In this document: positions 12,957-23,058 of the stretch, piece after piece
How the letters are laid out: every line of letters begins with the position of its first letter
Numbering within the stretch: the first letter of the stretch is position 1
Source: Takakia lepidozioides
Taxonomy: Eukaryota; Streptophyta; Takakiopsida; Takakiales; Takakiaceae
Reading direction: 5' to 3'
NCBI GenBank assembly: GCA_030704615.1
Contig: CM060732.1
Span: 30,979,053 to 31,043,052, forward strand
DNA length: 64,000 bases
Translations under genes and position numbers: made by a program
The notes under the pieces: generated by a model
What the model was told of the DNA's origin: nothing
Database searches by the model: none
The model's input: only the letters and a program-made list of their open reading frames with translations

Positions 12957-14068
12957 ATGAATTCTGGTGCAACCACCAGCTCTAAGAAGAATTCAGGTCA
13001 ACAGGTTATGGGCCCACAGGGTTCAGTATGAGTTAGTGTCAAAGCTCCTACAGACGTCACTCCCAAAATTTGGTGGCGAGAACTTTCATCTATGGAAGTT
13101 CAAGATGTCCATGTTGCTGAAAGAGAGAAAGCTTTGGAACATAGTAAAGGGCACTGAGCGCAGACCTTCAGAAAGAGATGTTGTAAACAGGTTGCATTAT
13201 GATGAGAGGGATCAGAGGGCACAGGTCTTAGTTGTTCTAAGTTTACAAGACTCTGAATTGATGCATGTGCGTACAGCTACAACTGCTAAAGAGACATGGG
13301 ATAAGTTGGAGGCTCAATATGAGCAGAAGCCATTAGCAAACAAACTATACCTTCTAAGACAGTTGATGAACATACAGATGCAGTCAGGAGACACCATGAC
13401 AAGTCACATCAATAAGCTTAGAGAATTGTCACTACAGCTAGATGCAGTGGGAGAGTCAGTGAGTGATGGCATGTTAGTAATGATAGTTTGCCAAAGAACT
13501 ATCACAACCTCATTACTGCTCTAGAGACTAGGATAGATGCTCTGACGTTGGAACTTGTAAGTGGGAGGTTGTTGCATGAGGAGTTGGAGATGAAGATGAA
13601 GGCAGAAATGACATCTTCAAGTGATGAAAAAGCTTTTTATGTACAGAAGCTGAAGGGGAAACCCAAAGAGTCATATGGACAGAAAAAACAACAAGCGCAG
13701 AAAAAATTCAAGCGAAGAGGCAACTGTAACAATTACCATGAGCCTGGCCGCTGGGCATGAGAATGCACGCATCCAAAGAGGTCCGCAGAGAAGGGGCAAA
13801 CACATACAGTTGAAAATGCTTTTGTTTTAGGTCCAGAAGTTTCAAAATCAGGGAGCTGGTATGTTGACTCTGGGGTGTCACAACATATGTCTTTTCAGAA
13901 AGAATTATTCTCAGATTTGAAGGAGATTCCTAGGACTAGGATTTACTTGGGAGATTATTCGATACAAGAGGCTGTGGGAAAAAAATCTATGGTTATTGAC
14001 ATGTTAGTAAATAACAAGGTAGAAAAGGGTCGTCTGCATGATGTGCTATTTGTGCCAGGTTTGGCCAA
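12957..14068 (+). pseudogene. Ty1/copia gag to protease/pre-integrase fragment, broken
   Basis: Gag begins at ATG 12957 (MNSGATTSSKK) and shifts frame near 13,020. A UBN2/copia-type gag domain follows at 13,060-13,480, with the hallmark FGGENFHLWKFKM, a typical TWDKLEAQY segment and LYLLRQLMNIQM. Another shift at about 13,485 leads to PKNYHNLITALE. A zinc knuckle is degenerate (CNNYHEPGRWA then TGA at 13,758). From 13,850 the frame gives WYVDSGVSQHM, the copia aspartic-protease active site (DSG), then the GAG-pre-integrase lead-in ending FVPGLA at 14,066. Integrase and reverse transcriptase are absent: a CACTA element starts at 14,069 and copia coding sequence does not resume after it. Confidence 0.85.
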
Positions 14069-14112
14069 CACTACAACAAATGGGGGGGGGGGGGGGTGTT
14101 TGCGACGCCAGC
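14069..14112 (+). repeat. CACTA-1 left terminal inverted repeat
   Basis: CACTACAACAAAT is followed by a run of 15 G and then GTTTGCGACGCC. It pairs imperfectly with the right end at 26,057-26,100. The G run is longer than on the right (10), consistent with slippage. Confidence 0.85.
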
Positions 14113-14690
14113 CGCGCCCCCACGCCCTGCGCGGCGCCGAGCATGTGAAGCCAACCCCGCGGAGCGTGTTTGCGACGCCAGGCCGTCGCAGCCAACCCCG
14201 CGGGTCGCCACCTGGCGCCGGGGCCAGGTGGCGACGTCTGGCCGTCGCACGGGTTGATGAAGGGCAAAAGGCAACCCTTCCGTGCGACGCCCAAGCGTCG
14301 CCCCCCAATGAAAGGCAGAAGGCAGCCTTTTCTGGCGACGGCCGGTCGTCGCACGCCGAAAAAAAAACCTTGTCTTGCCCCTTCTTTCATCGCAGCCCTT
14401 TCTTGCGACGTCAGGCCGTCGCATGGTGGCATGAACGGAAAAAGGCCCCTGCGACGGCCGAGCGTCGCAAACTGCTCGGCTGCCCTATTCTTGCAAAAAA
14501 AAAAAAAACAGGTCACAGTTTACGACGGCTGGCCGTCGCCGTTTGTGACCCCCGGCCTCATAAATCCATTCAAAAAAACAGGTCGCAGTTGGCGACTGTT
14601 GGCCGTCGCCGTTTGCGACCCCCGGCCTCATAAATCCTAAAAAACGCGTCGCAGGTGGCGACGCGTGGGGGTCGCAGGCAGCGACGACAT
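14101..14690. repeat. CACTA-1 left subterminal repeat block
   Basis: About ten imperfect palindromes built on GCGACG and CGTCGC, usually separated by 6-12 bases, are packed into 590 bp. Subterminal repeats of this kind are the binding sites for the TNPA-type protein in En/Spm elements. The block is very GC- and CpG-rich compared with its AT-rich surroundings and therefore carries long open frames on several strands, which I regard as non-genic. Confidence 0.8.
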
Positions 14691-15095
14691 GGCTTTCTAG
14701 GTTTAGGTTTAGGGCCTTTGGGGGTTCTTAGTTTTTTTTTTTTTTTTTTTCATATGGTATTGGGGTAGGGTGTTTGTTTTTCTTTATGGTTTAGCTTGTT
14801 GTTGTGGACCTTCTTGTAGATTGTGACATTCATTTTGATAATTCTCTTGATACCACATCTGTATGTGTTGCTCCAGCATATTTATTGTCTCTGCCTTCTT
14901 TCTTGAAAGACTACCAGCCACAGCCATATTTGATCAATCATAGAAATAAAGTACGATATGCATATACATGTACAATCAATCGAAGGGATGGGTCCAGTTC
15001 GGTGCGAGAATTGTTATGTAGCTTTGATTTTGTGTTTAATCAACTTGAACATCATCATCCGGAGCTTCTTCATCCTCATCAAGCTGCAAGTCTTC

Positions 15096-18000
15096 TTAGT
15101 CAGCGGAGTCATCGTCATAATTGGCCCGGCCCTCAAAAGGCACCTCCGAATCATCCTCCACCTCGTTGTCAATGGCCGTGTCTTCGTCTCCTTCTCCAAC
15201 ATCCGTATTTTCTAGAGCTTCATTATATAGGGTCCAGGATGCATTGTCCGGGGCGTCATCATCCTCTTCTACCCCCTCTACCCAACCTCCATCATCAGCA
15301 TCATTATGACCAGTCTCTCCGTCCACCGCAATTGCCTTACCCCATGGAGATCCGAGACCATGATAGATACGTCTTCCTCTTGGCTGAGCATGTACAACCA
15401 CCTTCCAATTCCCCCCTCTTGTTTTGTCATCGGAGAAGAAAACTTGCTCCATGTCTGAAGGCCGTGAAAAAGGCTCATCGGAGGGAAGATGAGTAGGGTT
15501 GAGCCTATCTGCATTGACACGCATGAAACCACAATCATCTTGCACTAGTGTTGCGGAGGGCCCCACAAGATGTGGCTGGAACCACCTTCCTTTGAAGAGA
15601 AGAGGCCGGTACCTTGTATACTGAAGTTGGAGTATACTCTCAAGCTCTCCAATGTACTCAAGTTTGCTCATAGCAGGTCGTGTATCTCCCTTGCCCCACA
15701 CGGAGACTTGCCAATATGTGGCACACAAGCCAGAATCAAAGGTTGTTTTGCGCTTCATGAGCACGAATGCGGAAATGAACGACCGTGAACCCAAACCGCC
15801 GTGTATGAGGTCGCGAATTGAGAGGGGCCCCTTGCAATGTCTTGCACCAAATCTGAAACCACCTCTCCTTGAGCAACGGTGTCATAAACTGAAGTCCGAA
15901 GCCACTGTTGGAATGAACTTAAAGGCTGCAATTCCATGGGCAATTTTGTGAAGGAACATTTCGATGGCCCGCTCCTCGTCGTGGGCGTCTAGTAACTGGT
16001 CTTGGATGGTTCTGCCTCCATGCAAGCGTCTCTTCCTCTCGTTGTTGAACAAGATTATTGTATCTTGTCTCCCACTCATGTATGGATGGGGTGTTCTTCA
16101 GTATGAAGTCATGCGCTTGCTCAATCACCAAGGTCGGCAATTTTACCCTCTTTGATTTTTGGGCAAAACGATGTCCTTGGTTCGTGCATCCTCCTCTTCC
16201 TTCCACATCCGAGGGGCTTCCTCATCTACCCTTGTCATGTACTCCATGCAATAGAACATAGCTTCTTGCAACGTATACCCCTCCGCCATGCTCCCTCCGG
16301 GTGCGCCATTTGTCTTACAAATCCTTTCAAAATCTTCATATAACGCTCAAGGAAGTACATCCACCGAGAATGAACGGGGCCGGCAATCGAAGCCTCCTCC
16401 ACTAAGTGCACTACCAAGTGCACTTGGATATCAAAGAAGGAGAGAGGAAGGTGCATCTCCAACATACACATTACCTCCGCCGCCTCCTTCTTCATGCGTG
16501 GAAAATCTGCTTCTTCCAACTCTTTGGAGCAAATCCACTGGAACAAGCCTCCCAATCTATAGATTGTCTCACGAATCTCGGGAGTCAATGTCCCACGTAC
16601 TGCAATGGGCAAGATGTCTTGCAATAGATTGTGGTAGTCATGAGATTTCAAACCATGGACCCCGTCTTCTTCGCTGAACTTCGTACGGAGGGATGACCCA
16701 TAACCAGTTGGTGTTCGGACAGCACTTATGGTGGCTATCACTTTCTTGTATTCCTCCTTTGTCCATTGCCAAGGTACGCGCATATACTTCCATCGTACAA
16801 CACCCTTTGGGTCCACACCATTTTGTTCGGCCCATAGATGGCGCATGCGACCCTGCTCCTCGAGCTCCTTTTTAACACCGAGAGAATCTCTTTTGCAGCC
16901 ACTCCCTTCTTTGCCGGTGTGCCATGAAAAACCCGAAAAAAATGACGAGCAGACATTATTCTCAATATGCATGGGATCTAGAAGATGACGAATCTTCAGG
17001 TCCTACATATATCCCCACCCACAAAGACTTACACAAATTTTTTTACGTGAAAGTGACAATGCAATGCATACCAAATGTGCAATATCACATGCATGCATAG
17101 GGATATTGACAATGTTTTTGTGGAATATGTACCGCCCAATATGTCAACTCGTAGAAGATTGAAAGTCGTTTCATGTCGGGCACGTCCACTTCACCGTCCG
17201 TGCCCGCATGGGCCTCCTTCCATCGGTCCTCCCAAAACTGCCCGGACGGTGTCATAGGGGGGGGACGTACTTCCTCTTTGCCATCAAACAAGTGTTTCTC
17301 TCTTCTTCTCCATCGATGGCTCATAAGAAGAAATTTGCGGTAGTTGGGATACATCATCTTGTGAAGATGACGGGAGCTATGTGCATCAAGATCATCGCCA
17401 CAATGCAAGCATGCATGGTACCCTTGGGTGCTTAGCCCCGAGCAAACAGTTAGTCTTGTACTATACATCCCGCCACATTAGCAAAAACAAAAAGTTGTCA
17501 TGTGCATGGCCCATAATGCCATCTACCCCACTACGGTGCACAAGACTGTCGCCGCTACTTCAATCAATCCCAATCCTCATCGATATTATCCGGCGTTGAC
17601 AAGTGAATGTACGCGGGTTGTTCATGGGGAACATAATATACCTAGATAATCATGCATTGTCCAAAGCAAGATGCCTCTCATCTGAAAAGATTGTCCGGCC
17701 ATAGGGTCAAGTGAAGCATCCAATGCCGGGACCCCCCTCCATAGCTCCTTAAGTTCATCAACAAAGAGGTCGCAAGTACGTGTCCATGTTTGCCACTTGT
17801 TTTTTCCCTATGAGACATTCACATCATTGTTTCAATGCTCCACCAATATGCAAATTATACTACAAAATGAATTACACGTCTTACTCCATGATTATGTCAC
17901 TCATCAATCTTGCATCCGAATTGCGTCAGAGATCAGAAGTTTAATGTAAAGTCTAAGGCAATAATAAACATGAAATGAGTACACTCACCTGGCACAATGG

Positions 18001-18480
18001 CAGCCAATATGATATGGCCTTTTTTAATTGAAATATACGGAGGGATGTTGTAATTCACCATGGTCACCGGCCAAGTGGAATGACTACATGACTGGACAGA
18101 GAATGGGTTGACCCCACACCCTTATGTCTTTCCCTTTATGCAGCCTCTCCCTCATTTGGGTGTGAATGGTCAAAACCGAACGTCGCTCCTTCCACTCCTC
18201 ACTCACTCCTTCCAGAACCATAATCAGATCTTGCATGAGTACTACTCTCGAAACCCTAAACTTTGTGGAATACACTTTACATACATTGAGAAGATTAAAG
18301 AAAGTAATCTCCATGCGAGGGGGAATGATGCTTATACCTTGCGTGGTACTTTTTTCCCTTGGACATCATCCCGATGTCGGTCTTTCTTGCACTTTGGGCA
18401 CTTGGTGAGATGCGAATCTTCTCTGTAGTATAGGGTTTTATCACATGGACATGCATAAAAAATCTTATAGCCCATCCCCA
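15096..18480 (-). CDS. TNP2-type CACTA transposase, fragmented or multi-exon
   Basis: Read leftward, 18,475-18,320 gives paired cysteines (CPCDK, CPKCKK) and KKVPRKV, a TNP2 N-terminal landmark. 17,468-17,085 gives GLSTQGYHACLHC and YRKFLLMSHRWRRREKHLFDGK, the central TNP2 block. An acceptor ending TATGTAG precedes 17,002, after which LLDPMHIENNV is the conserved HIE(K/N)NV motif. 16,700-16,240 carries the DUF4218 block (LKSHDYHNLLQDILPIAVRG, SRWMYFLERYMKILKGFVR). 16,206-15,755 in shifted frames carries the C-terminal linker (ARGPSQFATSY). 15,794-15,096 is the DUF4216-like tail with an acidic end. Several junctions need frame changes without clear introns, notably between 18.3 and 17.5 kb and near 16.2 kb, so the gene is probably inactive. 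Confidence 0.7.
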
Positions 18481-19570
18481 CGGAGTGCACCATCCATCAA
18501 TCATCAAGCTTAGAAAATCCAGAATTACATCCATGCACAATATTGTGTTCATGTCAGTATTATTCATAACCCAAAGAGTATGCCACTGATGTTGATTGAC
18601 CACCAGTCGGGATCATGATACACATTCAGATATTTTGGCCTTGATGTGTTGCAGGTCAAATGGTCATACAGATTTACTGTCCGCAAGCTATAATCCAAGC
18701 ATACTTATTCAAACCCCATGGGTGTCATGGAGGGTTTTTTTCAAAACAAAAAGAACGAGAAGAACACTTGGACATCACAGATTTAAATATCTTGCCCTGC
18801 CAATATTTGCTTAGACTGGTCTGCATCACAGCTTGCCCCCACAGGGGAGGTGGATATGTCTGGTAAGTTTTACATAATACCCCTATACCGTTATTTCTTG
18901 CTACAGCTGAAAATCAAAGTTCGTGACCCAGCAAGGTAAAGATAAAATACTACATACACATCATGTGACAGTATATAATACTGTCAGTACATCCTATTCA
19001 CATCATTCCACATTTGACCATGTCATTACACCATGTCCAGGGGGTATTTCCACTTGACCACCCTGGCTACCTCAAAAACCAGTTACCAGTTATATATTGC
19101 TGCCATATTTCATTGTCAGCCGAATATCCACAGGCAGAATCTTCACCATACCCTGGCCTAAGCATCTAGCTAACAAAGCCATCCGGGTTGGAACATAACA
19201 GGGGCCAACATGGGTACCCGAATAGCTGCAACAAACAGTTCCTTGTAGCCTCTTAAATTGTTTCCAACTACCATAAGGTAAGCAAAGCAAACTAGGGCCT
19301 GGAAAACATATGTGTGTCTCTTACACAAGCCATCATAAACCCGGTCAAAAACAGCAGAGGTCTTCCATTGGCTGGGCCAAAAATAGCCCATCGTAGAAAG
19401 CATTACACTTGTTCTTCAAAAATAAAGGAAGGAAAGAGGTAGGATCAAGAAAAACCATAGAGTAGTTTAGTTTTTCAACATTTTAAGATGAGTCCCTGGC
19501 AAGCGATTCCTTCCCCTGCTCTGCAATCCCACTTGGCATCCAGCAGCACCTAGACATCAGAATATTAAGT

Positions 19571-19655
19571 GGAAGCCCTCACCTGTGCCCGTCCCAAAAA
19601 CAACCACAACGCATTGTGAGTTAGTGAGGATGCACGAGGTGAGTAGCAGGCTTCC
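19571..19655. repeat. Hairpin repeat, copy 1
   Basis: A segment of about 85 bp whose ends GGAAGCC-CTCACCT and AGGTGAG-(TAGCA)-GGCTTCC can pair. It is closely related to the copy at 21,611-21,697, about 2.04 kb away. Between the copies two base pairs in the outer stem change on both sides so that pairing is kept. It matches no RNA family I recognise. Confidence 0.6.
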
Positions 19656-20269
19656 ACACTTGCTATCGAGGTCAAATACACTTCAATCTAAGCGCAGAGA
19701 ATGCCAAAGAAAGCAGGGAAGCAAAACAAACAGAAAAAAAAACCTTTTTTACTGTTTGGGGGAGAGTCGTCATCTCTCCACAAGCCTAACCGTGCAGGGA
19801 GGACTCCGCCAGCACCACAACACTGCTACCTTAACCAAAGCAAAGTCTTGCCAAGCACAAGAAAAAAAAACTTGTTCTCAAAAGGTAGGGTTTATAAAGG
19901 GAGGGAGAAAGACTTCCTTGTTCTACCAAGGCGCCGCCATTTATCAAAGATCCAGAGGAGGGCTCCTAGGGAAACGTCATAAGCATGCAGGTGGTACCTC
20001 CGCCATCACTGCCGCGGTTCCCTTGTGCAGCAAAAAAACACACAACAGAGACAGTGAATCTTCCCTCATCTATAAGCCATCGCCATCGCCTTAAAGAGCC
20101 CGCCTAGGCGGCGCTCACAGGAGCCATGAAACACTCAAGGATTGGCAGCTCAAGGTATCTGCAGCACGAGCACCATCACTCCTCCCAAGCCGCCATCGCG
20201 CGCGCTCTCGCAGCGCAAAAAAAAAGACATTAGGGTTGCGCAGGGTTTTCCCCTGTCTGGCCCGTCATT

Positions 20270-20600
20270 CATCATTCTCAGGATGAAAAACATCCACGAG
20301 CCTGTACGTCCAACGGACGTTGTCCGTTTCTCATTCGCGGAAGATGAAAGACATCGTGCGTTCATCCTGTCTTGCACTCAACGGATGGAGTCCGTATTTC
20401 ATCTAGGTTAGATGAAAAACATCGGGGGTTTATAACTGTCTTGCCCCGTATTTAGGTCCTGTCAGATGAAGTCCTTTTTTCATCCAGGTTGGATTGAAGA
20501 AGTAGAAACTGACGGGAGTTTTGCAACTCTTAGGTGTTTAGTGAAGAAATATTTCACTAGGGAAAAAAATGTATTTTGGATGAAAAACATCCAAAATTCC
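20270..20600. repeat. Cluster of TTTCATCCA / GGATGAAA motifs, left group
   Basis: Five short imperfect palindromes combine CATCCA with GGATGAAA or GATGAAAAACATC, for example at about 20,280, 20,343, 20,410, 20,476 and 20,576. The same motif recurs at 22,170-22,450. Arrays of short inverted motifs are typical transposase-binding subterminal regions; these differ in sequence from the GCGACG motifs at the ends of CACTA-1. Confidence 0.5.
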
Positions 20601-20682
20601 CTGCAACCCAATTTTTCAATTTTTTTCAATTTCCTCAAAGATGGAAGTCGGGACAACAATTCCATAAGCCCAGTTTCCAGAG

Positions 20683-20785
20683 GGAGAGAGAGGGACTGTT
20701 GAGGGGGGGGCAGCTGCTCCAGTCACTTCCCCACCCCCCCACCGTTTTTTGTTTTTTTTTCCCCCTCAACAGTCCCTCTCTCTCC
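20683..20785. repeat. Perfect 25-bp inverted repeat around a 53-bp G/C-tract loop
   Basis: Arms 20,683-20,707 and 20,761-20,785 are exact reverse complements, centred on AGGGACTGTTGAGGGG. The loop contains CAGCTGCTCC, a C run, and T runs resembling one unit of the array at 22,560-22,905. It could form a cruciform or a transcribed hairpin. Confidence 0.85.
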
Positions 20786-21610
20786 ATATCCTGATGGGTG
20801 AGAGGGAAGATATACATGTCATGTCAAGACATGGACAAGACTGCTAAGGTCATTGTCATTGAAAGACAAAACAGCCCTTTACAGGGCACCATCTAACATT
20901 CTCTTTCATGTTTACAATCTCATTTGAATACCCAATTACATTTCAGGGTCTCTGAAAAAAACAGGGCGGGAGGGTGGGATTCCAGGTCAATCATATCATG
21001 AAAGCACCAAAGTACACATCATCGTCTCAAGAATCCATTATAAACTCATTTCAAAAACCAGATTGCAGGTTTGGTTTGAAGATGATGTTTTAGAACCAAG
21101 ATATAAGCAAGATTCTTAAAAAGGAAGAAGAAACATCAGTGTAGAGCCCCCTTAAGCATGTATAGGCCTAAAATGGTATTTTAAGGCCACATAAGGTAGT
21201 TCTGCCAAGGTGAAAGAGCAGCAGCTCAGAAACCCCAGTTTGTTATCAAGCCATGAAACCAAAATGATATGAGGGCCTTGAAGAATGTGTGTTATCTATC
21301 AAAGCCTATCCTTTTGATCCATCAGGTCATACCAAGAGTTCTCATTTGCCAAGTATCAAGGCAGTCATAGTAATAACTGCTTTTTGTATCCTTGTATCCT
21401 TCATAGCTAAACTCCTACACATGCAAATGTGGTTGTAAAAAACCATAAACAGGGGTAAGGAGAGAAACAGATCCTCATTGGAGCAATCTTGGCGCAGGTC
21501 TGAAGTGGCATGGTGGTAGTTCGAAACAGCAGATGCATCAGCAGCTTAGGCAGCGGCAGTATCCACACTTGCAAGAACGGGAACTGCAAGCTTCAAGAAA
21601 TCAAGACAAG

Positions 21611-21697
21611 TGAAGACCCTCACCTGTGCCCGTCCCAAAAACCACCACATAGCGATGTGTGTTAGTGAGGATGCAGCAGGTAAGTGGCAGGTCTTCA
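21611..21697. repeat. Hairpin repeat, copy 2
   Basis: Related to 19,571-19,655; the outer stem reads TGAAGAC with GTCTTCA here against GGAAGCC with GGCTTCC in copy 1. The shared sequence extends a further 10 bp on the right (TTGCTATC). No coding sense is evident. Confidence 0.6.
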
Positions 21698-22164
21698 CAG
21701 TTGCTATCCATGTCAGTGTTGAATTCTAAAGCAAGTACAGATCACAGTTCAAGCAATGGTAAACTAAAAAAAAACCTTGAGTGTTTGTGGTATGCCTTGC
21801 GCCATGGCTTCCAACAGATTGTCTCCAACAGAACGCAGTCAGAGTAGAAGCGTTCACAGCTAGAGAGTGGCTCATACACAAAGAGAGAGCAACAAGTAAT
21901 CTGTAGATAAATAGGGATAGAGTACTTCCCAACAAGGAGTAAAAGCGCCGTTGCAAATAAAGAACCATGAGTTCCTGATCAGAGCAATCACGGCTTTGTC
22001 GTCTGCCATAGAAGAATCTGTTAACCACCTCTGCGTATCCAAGAGCCAGCAATCACGAGTACCATGTAGCAGCAGGGGAGCAGGTTTATACGGCGCATCA
22101 TCAAAGTTCACTGAAGCACGATTTCAGTGCTTAAAGTGTGTCGGCCTGCTTAGGGCAAAACTGC

Positions 22165-22460
22165 CCGATTTTTCATCCAGGCTGGATGAAATATCACATT
22201 TTACCAAGATAGGCATTTTGTCACTGGATGACATCCCATAGAGATGTATCTCTTAGGGTTATGGTATAGGTTTAGGTTTATAACTACCATCATTTATGAT
22301 GGTAGTTTTATTATTCTCTTGGATTTTATAATAGGTAACCATTATTTATGTAGATCATCCAGTTTAGATGAAAAAAATAGATGGTAACTCTAGCTTTCTG
22401 TATATTAAGTTTCATCATCCAATAATAAAATCATCCAGATTTGGATGAAAAAATTAGGGA
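22165..22460. repeat. Cluster of TTTCATCCA / TGGATGAAA motifs, right group
   Basis: Imperfect palindromes at about 22,170 (TTTCATCCAGGCTGGATGAA), 22,357 and 22,429 repeat the motif seen at 20,270-20,600. The two clusters lie about 1.9 kb apart and could be the subterminal regions of a small element nested in CACTA-1. I found no convincing terminal repeats or target duplication to prove that. Confidence 0.45.
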
Positions 22461-22559
22461 TGAAAAACTAAATAACCTCAAAAGTATAAGGCCAGATGCA
22501 ATCCAAAGATTTATAGAGGGAGAGGGAGAGAGGGAGTGAGTGGGAGAGATGAGGGAAGA

Positions 22560-22905
22560 AAAAATAAAAAGAAGGTTGGGGGGGGGGGGGGGGGGAGTGA
22601 CTCAGCAGCTGCTGCTGCTCAGTCACTTCCCCCCCCAACCTTTTCGTTTTTGTGTTGTGGAATGGGGGGGGTGCTGAAAGCAGCTTGCTGCTGCTGGTCT
22701 TAGCCCCCCCCCGACCTTTCATTTTTTGGTTTTGGCAATGGTAGGGGGCGCTGAGAGCTGCTGCAGCAAGTACTTGCTGTTGCTGCTCTCAGTCATCCCC
22801 ACCTTTTTTCTTTTCTTTTTGGAATGGTGGGGGGCTGACAGCAGCAGCAAGTGCTGGTGGCTCTCAGCACCCACCCCACCCCCCCCCTCTTTCATTTTTT
22901 TTCTT
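22560..22905. repeat. Tandem array of palindromic poly-G / CAGCTGCTG / poly-C units
   Basis: About four diverged units of 75-110 bp each read G run, then a CTGAGAGCAGCAGCAAG-type palindromic core, then a C run, then a T-rich spacer with CTTTTTTTG. Each unit is itself an inverted repeat. The G runs (up to 18 G) could form G-quadruplexes on one strand. A single related unit sits in the loop at 20,708-20,760. Confidence 0.65.
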
Positions 22906-23058
22906 ATCAGCAGAGAGAGAAAGGGGGAGACAAAGATATAGAGTCATAAAGATAGAGGGAGAGGAAGAGAGGGGAAGGGGGAGGGTCAGGCCTTGTTGGT
23001 TTTTGGCATGTGAAATCACACGGTAGTAGTGTTGTGGGCGCAAGGATATGTTGGTAGT

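Larger units (their letters stand above)
18604..22980. other. Repeat-rich core of CACTA-1 between the two divergent genes
   Basis: No coding family is recognised here. The stretch holds a duplicated 85-nt hairpin, a 25-bp perfect inverted repeat, two clusters of TTTCATCCA/TGGATGAAA motifs, and a tandem array of palindromic G-rich/C-rich units, each listed separately. Its position between divergently transcribed genes suggests shared promoter sequence, but a nested non-autonomous element is equally possible. Confidence 0.5.

Noticed and set aside
13875-14640. Several long overlapping open frames on both strands across the GC-rich stretch
   Set aside because: They arise from the stop-poor CGTCGC/GCGACG subterminal repeats of CACTA-1; only the first 190 bases (copia protease) are protein-like.
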